Source: JBJXGE01 sp046154185
Lineage (GTDB): Bacteria > Planctomycetota > UBA8108 > UBA1146 > JAJFFE01
DNA length: 64,000 nt
Direction of reading: 5' to 3'
NCBI GenBank assembly: GCA_046154185.1
Contig: JBJXGE010000032.1
Span: forward strand, 62,001-126,000
Shown: piece by piece, positions 44,379-53,412 of the stretch
How the letters are laid out: each line of letters opens with the position of its first letter
Numbering within the stretch: the first letter of the stretch is position 1
Notes under the pieces: model-generated
Database searches by the model: none
The model's input: only the letters and a program-made list of their open reading frames with translations
Told to the model about the DNA's origin: nothing
Made by a program: the position numbers and the translations under genes

Positions 44379-45142
44379 GGCAATTCGTCGCCGTCCGTCG
44401 GTGAATCCGCCGACGCCGCGCCAGCGGTCACCCGACCGAAGCGCCGATCACGACTGTTATAGGAGCGCAGCGCCGCTTTTAGATGCTCCACGGTAAAATC
44501 CGGCCACTTCTCTTGAGTGACCCAAAGTTCGGCGTAAGAGATTTGCCAGAGTAAGAAATTTGAGACGCGCATCTCGCCGGCGGTGCGAATCAGCAGATCG
44601 GGATCACTCATCGCGGGATCGTACAAATAGCGCGCGAAGTCGCCTTCCGCCAGTTTCAAGAAATCTCGCGCTGGGCGCTGATCATTGACGATCTCGGCCG
44701 CAATGCGTCCGATCGCGTCGAGAATCTCCGATCGACTGCCATAGTTGAGCGCCAGGCGCAATACCATGCCGTCGTTCTTGCAGCTGAGCTCTTCACTGAG
44801 ACGCAACTCACGAATGACGCTCGCGGGCAACTCCTCTATCCGACCGATGCTGCACAATCGAATATTCTGCTCCGCGATCTCGCTGCGCTCACCCACCAAG
44901 TAGTCCTTGAGCAACGTCATTAAGTAGCGAATCTCGAGCTTAGGACGAGCTCGATAGTTTTCGGTCGACAGCGCAAAAAAAGTCACTTCGCGCACGCCTT
45001 GCGCCCGACAATAGCGCGTGATCTCGCGCAGCGTGCGCGCCCCCTCCCGATGACCGCTGATACGTTCGAGGCCGCGCTCCTTCGCCCAACGACCATTGCC
45101 GTCCATGATAAACGCGATGTGGCGAGGCAATGCGCCGCTCAT
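44375..45142 (-). CDS. uppS: Undecaprenyl (di-trans,poly-cis) diphosphate synthase
   Basis: 255 residues from the ATG at 45142, which overlaps the purA stop (ATGA). Signatures: HIAFIMDGNGRWAKERGL with the catalytic Asp, SGHREGARTLREITRYC, FFALSTENY, LNYGSRSEI and DPDLLIRTAGEMRVSNFLLWQ. It condenses isopentenyl diphosphate with farnesyl diphosphate to make the lipid carrier for peptidoglycan and polysaccharides. A 20-residue Ala/Asp-rich C-terminal tail is extra. The upstream extension of the frame to 45502 belongs to purA. Confidence 0.95.
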   Translation of the reverse strand: MSGALPRHIAFIMDGNGRWAKERGLERISGHREGARTLREITRYCRAQGVREVTFFALSTENYRARPKLEIRYLMTLLKDYLVGERSEIAEQNIRLCSIGRIEELPASVIRELRLSEELSCKNDGMVLRLALNYGSRSEILDAIGRIAAEIVNDQRPARDFLKLAEGDFARYLYDPAMSDPDLLIRTAGEMRVSNFLLWQISYAELWVTQEKWPDFTVEHLKAALRSYNSRDRRFGRVTAGAASADSPTDGDELP

Positions 45143-46455
45143 ACGGCACCGGTCAAAAACGCGTCGAGGGGCGGGAAGAACACGATCTCGTCGCGCCGTC
45201 GACCGCACGACAGCATCGCCACTGGCACCTTCACGCGCGCTGTGAGTCGCGCCAGGAAGGGCGCGAGCGCCGCCGGGCTCGCGTCCGCCCAACCCGGCCA
45301 GTCCTCTAACACCGGTTCGATGCGCGCAAGATCCTCGATGTGCGCCGGAAAACGCGGAAGCGCACGGCCGTCGAGGCGATAACCCACCACCACCGGGATC
45401 GTCGGTCGCCCGACCAACACATCCGCCTTGGTGACGGCGAGCGAATCGACGTCGTTGATGGCGATCGCGTGTTCGAGCGCGACCAGATCGAGCCAGCCGC
45501 ACCGCCGCGGGCGGCCCGTGGTTGCGCCAAACTCATTGCCGGCAGTACGCAGCTCGTCGGCCGCGGCGCCGATCAGCTCGCTCGGGAACGGACCCTCGCC
45601 GACGCGCGTACAGTACGCCTTCGTCACGCCGAGCACATGATCGATGCGACGCGGCGAGAATCCCGTCCCGGGACCGAGGCCAAAGAACGACGGACTCGAT
45701 GAAGTGACATAGGGATACGTCCCGAACTCGACGTCGAGCAAGCTCCCTTGCGCTCCTTCGAAGAGCAGTTTTTGACTACGCGCATCGAGATCCGCGAGCA
45801 GCACCGCCGTATCCGTAACGCGCTCGCCGAGCACGCCGACGAATTGGCGACAAACGGCGAGAAAGCTCTCCACGACGTCGAGTTCGACCCCGTCCGCGAC
45901 GAGGCGCGCTCGCAGCGGTCCGTCGATGTAGCCCGGCCGCACCAAGTCGCCGATGCGTACGCCGCGCCGCGCGTACTTGTCCTCATAGGCGGGTCCGATG
46001 CCGCGTTGCGTCGTGCCGATGCGACCGGCCGTCGCTTCCTGCTCGCGACGTCGATCGCGCAAGGTGTGAGACGGCAGCACGACATGCGCGCGATCCGAGA
46101 TGAAAAGTCGCTGGCATGCTTCCGGCTTGAGCAGCCGAATTTCCTCGAGCAGACGCGTCGGATCGATCACCATGCCGTTGCCGAGCACCGCCAAGTTGCG
46201 CTCACGCAGAATGCCGCTTGGCAGGTGATGCAATACGTGCTTGCGGTCGCCGATGTAGATCGTGTGGCCGGCGTTCGCGCCGCCTTGATAGCGGACGACC
46301 GCGTCGACGCCGGCGCTCAAGACATCGACAATCTTCCCTTTGCCTTCGTCGCCCCACTGGAGCCCGACGACGCATAGATGTCTCACAGCCGACGACTTTC
46401 CAAGCGCTGCCTCCGAACGTGACGACGTGTGCGGGCGCGTCATTTCACGACTCAC
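45139..46455 (-). CDS. purA: Adenylosuccinate synthetase
   Basis: 438 residues from GTG at 46455, which overlaps the serS stop; an ATG at 46443 is an alternative with a cleaner context. The GTP-binding GLQWGDEGKGKIVD, the GGANAGHT loop, GTTQRGIGPAYEDK and GVTKAYCTRVGEGPFPSE are all intact. The enzyme makes adenylosuccinate from IMP and aspartate, the committed AMP step. The first 25 residues are a non-conserved extension. The coupling of a purine gene to envelope-lipid genes is co-location only. Confidence 0.95.
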   Translation of the reverse strand: MSREMTRPHTSSRSEAALGKSSAVRHLCVVGLQWGDEGKGKIVDVLSAGVDAVVRYQGGANAGHTIYIGDRKHVLHHLPSGILRERNLAVLGNGMVIDPTRLLEEIRLLKPEACQRLFISDRAHVVLPSHTLRDRRREQEATAGRIGTTQRGIGPAYEDKYARRGVRIGDLVRPGYIDGPLRARLVADGVELDVVESFLAVCRQFVGVLGERVTDTAVLLADLDARSQKLLFEGAQGSLLDVEFGTYPYVTSSSPSFFGLGPGTGFSPRRIDHVLGVTKAYCTRVGEGPFPSELIGAAADELRTAGNEFGATTGRPRRCGWLDLVALEHAIAINDVDSLAVTKADVLVGRPTIPVVVGYRLDGRALPRFPAHIEDLARIEPVLEDWPGWADASPAALAPFLARLTARVKVPVAMLSCGRRRDEIVFFPPLDAFLTGAV

Positions 46456-47729
46456 GTCCCGCGCGCACGGATATGCGTCATGCCACCCATGTAAGAAACG
46501 AGCGCTTGGGGAAGCTTGACACTACCGTCCGCTTGCTGGTTGAGCTCCAAGATCGAAATCAGCACGCGCGGCGTCGCGATCACGGTGTTATTCAACGTGT
46601 GACAGAAGTGCATTTTGCCGTTCGTGTCCCGGTAGCGCAGATTGAGGCGCCGCGATTGATAGTCGTGAAAACGAGAGGCGGAATGCGTCTCACCGTAGCC
46701 ACCGCGCGATGGCATCCAACATTCGATGTCGAATTTCTGCACTTGGCCACCGCCCAAATCGCCGGTGCACACATTCACGACTCGATACGGTATTTCGAAC
46801 GCTTCGATGATGTCCTGGGCATTGCGCAGAATCGCTTGGTGATGCGCCTTGGATTCGTCCGGATCGTTGCGACAAATGACGACTTGCTCGACCTTGTTGA
46901 ATTGATGGATTCGGTAGAGCCCCTTCGTGTCGCGACCCGCGGCGCCGGCTTCGCGTCGATAACACGCCGAGTACCCGGCATAGCGCACCGGCAGCTCCGC
47001 CTCGCTCAGCACTTCGTCGCTGTGGTACGCCGTCACGGGAACTTCCGATGTGCCGGTGAGGTAGAGTTTGTCGCGCTCGCAATGATACGCCTGCTCTTCA
47101 CCTCCCGGAAAATACGCGGTACCGAAGAGCGGCTCGTACTTGACGAGCGTCGGCACGATCATCGGCGTGAAACCCTTGGCAACGATATGGTCGAGCGCGA
47201 ATCGCAATACCGCGAGTTCCAGCAGCGCGCCGGCACCCTTCAGCAAATACGTCTGTGGTCCGGACAACTTCGATGCGCGCGCGAAATCGAGGATCCCTAG
47301 CTCCGTACCGAGTGTCACATGATCCTTGAGCGGAAAGGACGGCGTCGGCGGCACGCCCCAGCGCGAGAGCTCGACGTTCTCGGTGTCGTCTTTGCCGTCC
47401 GGCACCTCAGAACTCGGCGGATTCGGTACGCGGCAGAGAATGTCGCCGAGCGACTCTTCGACCGCGCGGTGGCGGTCGCCGAGTTCTTTCACGCGCGCCG
47501 CCACTTGCCCCATTTCGGCGATGGCCGTGTTCTTCGCGTCGCCCTTGAGCTGCGCGATTTGGCGTCCCATAGTGTTTTGTCGATTACGAAGCTCGCCCAG
47601 CTCGGTGTCGAGCGCACGGCGCTCTTCGTCGAGCGCGATCAATCGTTCGAAATCGATCGCGATTCGCTTGCGTCGCGCGCCGTCCCGCACAAGGTCGAGG
47701 TTGGCGCGTACGAACTTTATGTCGAGCAT
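46452..47729 (-). CDS. serS: Seryl-tRNA synthetase
   Basis: 425 residues, the standard length. The N-terminal tRNA-binding coiled coil (residues 1-110, beginning MLDIKFVRANLDLVRDGARR) precedes the class II core: LTGTSEVPVTAYH, YRREAGAAGRDTKGLYRIHQF (motif 2), CTGDLGGGQVQKFDIECWMP and the motif 3 region GETHSASRFHDYQSRRLNLRYR with a terminal RVLISILELNQQADGSV. It charges tRNA-Ser in the cytoplasm. First gene of the overlapping run serS-purA-uppS-cdsA-phoH. Confidence 0.97.
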   Translation of the reverse strand: MLDIKFVRANLDLVRDGARRKRIAIDFERLIALDEERRALDTELGELRNRQNTMGRQIAQLKGDAKNTAIAEMGQVAARVKELGDRHRAVEESLGDILCRVPNPPSSEVPDGKDDTENVELSRWGVPPTPSFPLKDHVTLGTELGILDFARASKLSGPQTYLLKGAGALLELAVLRFALDHIVAKGFTPMIVPTLVKYEPLFGTAYFPGGEEQAYHCERDKLYLTGTSEVPVTAYHSDEVLSEAELPVRYAGYSACYRREAGAAGRDTKGLYRIHQFNKVEQVVICRNDPDESKAHHQAILRNAQDIIEAFEIPYRVVNVCTGDLGGGQVQKFDIECWMPSRGGYGETHSASRFHDYQSRRLNLRYRDTNGKMHFCHTLNNTVIATPRVLISILELNQQADGSVKLPQALVSYMGGMTHIRARGT

Positions 47730-47964
47730 ATTGTCCTTTGGATCGGGAGTGCCGTAAGCGGCGGAGGAGCATATGGGAGCGGATACAGCGGATCAAGAGC
47801 CGGGCGGACGTCACGCACGGAGTCGCGCGAGCGCCCGGGCGGCCAGCGGTTTGCCAGCTCGCGCGGCACCATCCTAGACTTCATGGAGTCGCTATCCGAG
47901 AACTCGGCGCCGCCCGGCTATGGCGCGGCGCGCGAGAGCATTTGCGGCCAGGAGCGCACACGAT

Positions 47965-49422
47965 ATGGGTCTTCGAATCAATACGAACACGATTTCGGGC
48001 ACGGCGCTTCGGACTCTGCAACGCGCCGACCGCGCGCAAAAAGTGTCACTCGAACGACTGTCGACCGGGCTGCGGATCAATCGAGCGTCGGATGATCCAT
48101 CGGGCTTGGTGATCTCCGAGCAGCTACGCAACCAGGTCGCCGGCATCCGGCAAGCGATCGAGAATTCCCAAAACGCGTCCAATCTCATCGGCACGGCCGA
48201 AGCTGCCCTGAGTGAAGTGCACTCGCTGTTGCTCGGCATTCGCGAATCGGTGCTGTTCGCGCTCAATAGCGGCGGCAACGATGCCGACCAGATCGACGCG
48301 GAACAGGACGCTGTTGACAACGCTATTCGTTCCATCGACCGCGTGGCGCAAACGACGAAATTCGCGACACGCAACCTGCTCGATGGCACGTCGAGCGTCG
48401 TGGTCCGCTCGCAGAACTCGCAGTTTTCTGAAATCGACGTCAACAAAGTCGAGTTTGGCGGACTCACAAGTCAGCAGTACACACTCACGGTCACTCGCAC
48501 CGCAAGTCGCGCCAACGCACTGAACGGTAACGCCTACGCCGGCACGAGCGCGACGAGCGCCACGGTCCGCATCACGGGCGCCTCAGGCACGCAGGACATC
48601 GTCGTCGCGAGCAGCTTCACGACGGCGCTGTTCCGCAACGCGATCAACGCGTTCACCGCCGACACGGGCGTCTTCGCCTCGGCCAATGGTCAGCTCTACA
48701 GCGTCGACTTCGGCTCGGATGTCGCCGTCTCGGTGGAAGTCGTTTCGGGAACGCTCAACACGGCGGGCGCCGATCTCACGACTTCGAGTGGCGTCGTGTC
48801 AGATAGCGGCGCCGATCTCGCAGGTCACTTGAACGGCATCTCGCTCGATGCGAAGGGCAACGACGTGCGGGTCGTCTCCGACGTGCTGACCGCGAAGTTC
48901 GTCATGAGCGACGCAACGACCACCGGGAGCAAGACCTTCACCGTCAAGAACACGGGTCTCAACTTCCAGCTCAATCACAGCGCGGGCGCCATCGACCGCG
49001 AGCAGGTGGGCATCGGTAGCGTGCACTCTTCGCTGCTCGGCGAAAAAGCGCGCACGGTCACCGGTATGAATGGGACCAGCCTCACCATCGGCGGCTACCT
49101 CTCAAGTCTCGTATCGGGGGGCGCCAACGATCTCAATACGAGTGCGTCCAACGCGCTGCGCATCCTCGACTCGGCGATCGACGAGATCTCCAATCGGCGC
49201 GCGTTCCTCGGCGCGTTCCAGAGTCAAACCGTCGACACCAACATCAACTCGCTGGAAGTGGCGATGGAGCAGCTCGCCGCATCCGAGTCGACGATTCGCG
49301 ACCTCGACTTCGCGAGCGAATCCGCCAACTACGCTCACAACCAAGTGCTCTTCCAATCGAGTATCGCGGTTCTCGCGCAGGCGAATCAAATCCCGCAGGC
49401 CATCCTCGCGCTGCTCTCATAA
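47965..49422 (+). CDS. Flagellin
   Basis: 485 residues from the ATG at 47965, with AGGAG 10 bases upstream; the frame opens earlier at 47920 without support. The N-terminal D0/D1 helices (MGLRINTNTISGTALRTLQRA, LSTGLRINRASDDPSGLVISEQLR) and the C-terminal partner (EQLAASESTIRDLDFASES, ALAQANQIPQAILALLS) match the flagellin family. The centre is a Thr/Ser/Ala-rich variable region exposed on the filament. No other flagellar gene is in the window, and I could not find a convincing sigma-28 or sigma-54 promoter in the 235-base gap before it. Confidence 0.96.
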   Translation: MGLRINTNTISGTALRTLQRADRAQKVSLERLSTGLRINRASDDPSGLVISEQLRNQVAGIRQAIENSQNASNLIGTAEAALSEVHSLLLGIRESVLFALNSGGNDADQIDAEQDAVDNAIRSIDRVAQTTKFATRNLLDGTSSVVVRSQNSQFSEIDVNKVEFGGLTSQQYTLTVTRTASRANALNGNAYAGTSATSATVRITGASGTQDIVVASSFTTALFRNAINAFTADTGVFASANGQLYSVDFGSDVAVSVEVVSGTLNTAGADLTTSSGVVSDSGADLAGHLNGISLDAKGNDVRVVSDVLTAKFVMSDATTTGSKTFTVKNTGLNFQLNHSAGAIDREQVGIGSVHSSLLGEKARTVTGMNGTSLTIGGYLSSLVSGGANDLNTSASNALRILDSAIDEISNRRAFLGAFQSQTVDTNINSLEVAMEQLAASESTIRDLDFASESANYAHNQVLFQSSIAVLAQANQIPQAILALLS

Positions 49423-49482
49423 GCTGTCCGCGCTAAGATCTGCCCTTTTGCCGCACCGAAACTAGTTCCAAGAGGGGCCGTC

Positions 49483-50082
49483 GTGCCAACGCCAGACACG
49501 CGCTGCTGGATCGGATTGCGCGAACGACTCGCTGTCCATCGGCCAATGCTCATCGATGCGGACGCGGGTCGACGCGCCGCTACGGCCGTCATCTTGCATT
49601 GGCCGAGCGTCGAGCAGCCGGAAGTGTTGTTGATGCAGCGCGCCGAACGTGTCGGTGATTACTGGTCCGGGCAGATTGCGTTTCCGGGCGGCCACCGGGA
49701 CGACGACGACGCGGACCTCGCTGCAACCGCCCGGCGAGAAGCCGCGGAAGAAGTCGGCGCAACACTCGCACCGCCCTTCGCCCGGCTCGACGACGTACAA
49801 GCAGCAACTGGCAAACGCACGATCGTGTCGCCGTTCGTATTCGTCGTCCACGAGCCGCCGAAGCTGCGACTTGACGAACAGGAAGTGAGTCGCGCCTTTT
49901 GGCTGCCGCTCACGGCGCTCCTGGATGCGGAGGCCGCGGTCAGTTACGAGCCACCCGGACGCGATCGGCGCTATCCGGCGCTGCGCTATGGCGAATCGCT
50001 GGTTTGGGGTCTCACCTATCGCACGCTCGAGCAACTCGCGCGCATTCAATGCGTGGAACTCCCGCGCAGTCGCAACGATTGA
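49483..50082 (+). CDS. Nudix hydrolase (probable CoA diphosphatase, NudL-like)
   Basis: 199 residues from a GTG preceded by GAGGGG. The Nudix box is complete, with the DDDDAD insert in the usual position: GGHRDDDDADLAATARREAAEEVGA. Upstream WSGQIAFPGGH resembles the CoA pyrophosphatase group (VLLMQRAERV with SGQIAFPGG), which splits coenzyme A to 4'-phosphopantetheine and 3',5'-ADP. The CoA-specific motif is only partly visible, so the substrate is a tentative call. It follows the flagellin gene by 60 bases but is unrelated in function. Confidence 0.88.
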   Translation: MPTPDTRCWIGLRERLAVHRPMLIDADAGRRAATAVILHWPSVEQPEVLLMQRAERVGDYWSGQIAFPGGHRDDDDADLAATARREAAEEVGATLAPPFARLDDVQAATGKRTIVSPFVFVVHEPPKLRLDEQEVSRAFWLPLTALLDAEAAVSYEPPGRDRRYPALRYGESLVWGLTYRTLEQLARIQCVELPRSRND

Positions 50083-50104
50083 GCATTCTCGGTGGCAGCC
50101 GGCG

Positions 50105-52111
50105 CTATTGCGGAGCGTGCGCGACCGTCTGCGCGGCCGAACGCAACGATTGGATGATGGTTGCGCCGTGCTCACTGAGTCCGGCGAGTAGTCGTTCCGC
50201 TTCGCGACGAACATCGAGCTGCACGACTCGCGGATCGAGCAAAAGTCGCACGAGCAACTCAATGGACTGCGCCAGTTCGCCGCGCTCTTGGGCGCGGCGC
50301 GCACGGCCGAGCAGCGCCTCCGCCGCCTTGTCGTCGAGTTCACGCAACAGCTCGACAAGTTGGCGACGACACTCGTCAGCAAGTCGAGACTCGACCGTCG
50401 CGGGGCTAGGCAACTCGACGCTGAGGAGTTCCGCCAGCTCGGAATCGTCGGTGACGCGCTCGCGACGCAAACGAACTTGAGCACGCAGCGTTCTCGCTTC
50501 GGTCGGTCGGTCGCAGATCGTGAGCTCGACGGGCCACTCGAGCACCGCGAATAGTTCCTCTGTTTCAAAGCGCTCCGCGGGCCGGACCCAAAAACCGCGG
50601 TTCTCCAGCGGTTCCGTTCGAGCGAGTTGCAGCTCGGACCGCGCGACTTCTTCGCGCAGCATTTCGTGGCGGCGCAGCAGGTGCTCCAGCTGCTCAGGTG
50701 CCGCGTGCTCGAGCGCGCTGCGCAACGTCGCGAGCTGCTCACGCGCCTGAGTCGCGCGAGTCACGCTCTCGACAAACCGCGGGTTCGGCACGTTGTGAAC
50801 TCCGATTCGGCGCGGAACACTGCTGCGCTGACCTTCGCTCGCTTGTCGCGACTCGGAGTACTGCGGGCTGTGGCAACGCACGATAATCTCGGCGCCGATC
50901 GCCGGAGCGACACGAAAATTCACGAGTTCGATGGGCTCCGCGAGGATGGCGTTGCTGCGATCTATCGCAACGAGCGGCACACCGCGTATGGCGGCTTGTA
51001 GCCGTTCTAGCGGCACGAGCAAACTCACCGCATCGTCGATCCAACGCGCGGCTTCGCAAAGACTCAAAAAAGCGTTGCCTGGTAGCGCCAGCAGCTCGTA
51101 ACGGCGCGCTTCGCGCAACAAGTGATCCACCCAGCGCGCGCGCGCCGTCGACAGTGATTCGTCGCCGGCGGACGCGCCGAACTGCCGCAGATCATCGCCG
51201 ATCCGCGCCGCCCGCGACCACTCTTCACGGGTCGTAGCTTGCTGCAGGGCGCGACGCAAATCGGTGACGCACGCTTCGCGCGTGGCGAAGAGGTGCGAGC
51301 GCAAGTCGCTCGATTCCGGCATGAGCGCGTAGGCGCGGGCAAAGGCGCGGAATGCCGCCTGGGACTCGCCACGACGCAGGCATTCGAAGGCGAGCGCGCG
51401 CGCCAGCGTCTGTTCGCGCCGGGCCGCCACGACTGTCGACAATTCGGCGAGCCGGTCCCGATATGAGAATTCCGCCGCCGCACCCAGTAACTCGTACGAC
51501 TCATCGTAGAAGCGCTCGGCCGCGGCCAGCGCCGCGGCCGCCTGTAGAAAATCGAGCGGTTCCAGCACTGCGTTTTCGTGCCGCGCCCACAACGCATCGA
51601 GTAGCCACCGCAGTTCGGCAGTGTCGATCGGCACCGGTGAATCGAGGGTCGCGCGCAGCCGCCGAGCAAGTCGCAACAGTTCTTCTGCCGTCGGCGGCTC
51701 GCTCGCGTTGCGGGCGAGACTGACGGCGCGACGGCAAGCTTCCGCCTCGAGCGTCGCGTCGTGGAGACGACGAAACTGCGCGAGCGCACTCACGTGTTGC
51801 GGGTACAGCTCGAGACAGCGTGCGAGCTCCCGTGCGGCATCGACGACGACGCCGCGGGCGATCGCCGTTTGCGCACTTCGAAAGTGCTGCTCGGCGAGTT
51901 GCTCCTCGATGGAATGGAGGTGCGCCGCAGTCTCACGACTCGCTCGCGTCCGCAACTCGGACTGCAGTTGCGCGCGGGCTTCGACGAGCAAGCCTTGCCG
52001 CTCGAAGACGCGGGCGCGATCCAGGTCAGAGTGAACGCGGCAGCCGGCATTCAAGAGAATGATGAACACCAACAGCGTCGCAATTCGACACACGAAGCTG
52101 CGCCGGGCCAT
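50105..52111 (-). CDS. Large lipoprotein with helical repeats
   Basis: 668 residues from the ATG at 52111 with GAGAGGGG upstream. Signal with lipobox LLNAGC (about residue 20), then long helical segments with repeated arginine/alanine-rich helices that read like TPR (RARVFERQGLLVEARAQLQ, AQTAIARGVVVDAARELARCLELYPQHVSALAQFRRLH). A beta-rich insert (residues about 390-540) and more helices close the protein. Periplasmic or outer-membrane-anchored. No enzymatic motif; the family is not recognised. It is convergent with the Nudix gene. Confidence 0.8.
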   Translation of the reverse strand: MARRSFVCRIATLLVFIILLNAGCRVHSDLDRARVFERQGLLVEARAQLQSELRTRASRETAAHLHSIEEQLAEQHFRSAQTAIARGVVVDAARELARCLELYPQHVSALAQFRRLHDATLEAEACRRAVSLARNASEPPTAEELLRLARRLRATLDSPVPIDTAELRWLLDALWARHENAVLEPLDFLQAAAALAAAERFYDESYELLGAAAEFSYRDRLAELSTVVAARREQTLARALAFECLRRGESQAAFRAFARAYALMPESSDLRSHLFATREACVTDLRRALQQATTREEWSRAARIGDDLRQFGASAGDESLSTARARWVDHLLREARRYELLALPGNAFLSLCEAARWIDDAVSLLVPLERLQAAIRGVPLVAIDRSNAILAEPIELVNFRVAPAIGAEIIVRCHSPQYSESRQASEGQRSSVPRRIGVHNVPNPRFVESVTRATQAREQLATLRSALEHAAPEQLEHLLRRHEMLREEVARSELQLARTEPLENRGFWVRPAERFETEELFAVLEWPVELTICDRPTEARTLRAQVRLRRERVTDDSELAELLSVELPSPATVESRLADECRRQLVELLRELDDKAAEALLGRARRAQERGELAQSIELLVRLLLDPRVVQLDVRREAERLLAGLSEHGATIIQSLRSAAQTVAHAPQ

Positions 52112-52250
52112 GCACCCCTCTCTCGCACCCCGTGTGATCGCGGGGCGCTGCATGGTGGCGGCAAGAAGAGGTATAGAAGCGTAGCATCCTGCGCGTGAGT
52201 CGTCGAAGTCGCTAGGCGGCGGCGCGGCGGCGCAGAGCGAGCCCGTGACA

Positions 52251-53387
52251 CTACCAGACGGCGAGCCCAGCGCCGGCCGGGGTCAAACACCCTTCCAGCA
52301 GCAAATCGGCGCCGAGGCGGCGCAGGCGCGTCGAGCGAAGGTCGCACGCGTCCGCCATTCGCTCGAGCCCGCCGCCGCCGATTGGCGCGAGCGCGGCACT
52401 TCCACCGATGAGTTTTGGCGCCAGAATCATCTGCACGCGGTCGGCGAGCCCGGCGTCGAAGAATGCGCCGTGCACGCGGCTCCCGCCCTCAACCAGCACA
52501 TGTGTGATTCCGCGTTCGCCAAGCAGCCCGAGGAGCGCTCGCAAATCGATCCCGCTATCCACGTGACTCGGCAATTGCGCGATCTCGAGTCCCGCTGCCG
52601 CAAGCTCGGCGCTGCGCCGCTCCCGCGCCACGTCACCTCGTGTTGCGCGCGTGGCGACTAATACCGGCGAAGTGCGCGCGGTCGTGACCAGTCGATGCTG
52701 CAGCGTCAGACGCAATCGCCCATCGAGCAGCACCCGCAGGGGATGCTGAGCGCCACGCCCGCTACTCAAGAGTTGCGGATCATCGCGCAGCAACGTGCCG
52801 CTACCGATCAAGATTGCGTCGAACGCCCGGCGCGCGCGCCGGGTGTACGCGAGCGCCGTCGTGGAGGAGATCCACCGAGCATCGCCCGTGCGCGACGCGA
52901 TGCGGCCGTCGGCCGTCATCGCCCATTTGAGCGTGACGATCGGCAGCCGCTCCCGGATCCAACGCAAGAACGGCGCGAGCAGCCAGCGACTTTCGTCGGC
53001 GCAAAGGCCGCTGTCGACGGCGATGCCGGCGGCCGCGAGGCGCGCGGGTCCTTGTCCGTGCGTGAGCGGGTTCGGATCCGCGACCGCATAGTGCACGCGG
53101 CGAAAGCCGGCGCGAATGATTGCGTCAGTGCACGGTGGGGTTTTGCCCTGGTGGGCGCAAGGTTCAAGCGTCACGTAGAGGTCAGCGCCGCGGAGCGCGC
53201 CATCGGCGACGCTCGCGATCAGCGCCGCCTCGGCGTGCGGACCACCGAAGCGCGCGTGATAACCCGTCGCGACAACCTCGCCATCCCGGACCGCCACCGC
53301 TCCGACCGGCGGATTCGGTGCAACCGACCCGAGACCGCGTTGCGCGAGCCGCAGCGCCTGGCGCATAAAGCGCGCTTCACCGCTCAT
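52251..53387 (-). CDS. ribD: Bifunctional riboflavin biosynthesis protein RibD
   Basis: 378 residues. The N-terminal deaminase has the zinc site HAEAALI and PCAHQGKTPPC, with YVTLEPCAH; the C-terminal reductase begins with VTLKWAMTADGRIASRTGDARWIS and ends with HVLVEGGSRVHGAFFDAGL. It carries out two early steps of riboflavin synthesis: deamination of the pyrimidine and reduction of the ribose side chain. No FMN riboswitch is seen upstream; it lies 25 bases after miaB on the same strand and may share its transcript. Confidence 0.95.
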   Translation of the reverse strand: MSGEARFMRQALRLAQRGLGSVAPNPPVGAVAVRDGEVVATGYHARFGGPHAEAALIASVADGALRGADLYVTLEPCAHQGKTPPCTDAIIRAGFRRVHYAVADPNPLTHGQGPARLAAAGIAVDSGLCADESRWLLAPFLRWIRERLPIVTLKWAMTADGRIASRTGDARWISSTTALAYTRRARRAFDAILIGSGTLLRDDPQLLSSGRGAQHPLRVLLDGRLRLTLQHRLVTTARTSPVLVATRATRGDVARERRSAELAAAGLEIAQLPSHVDSGIDLRALLGLLGERGITHVLVEGGSRVHGAFFDAGLADRVQMILAPKLIGGSAALAPIGGGGLERMADACDLRSTRLRRLGADLLLEGCLTPAGAGLAVW

Positions 53388-53412
53388 GTTTTCGCGCCGT
53401 GGATTCGGCTGC

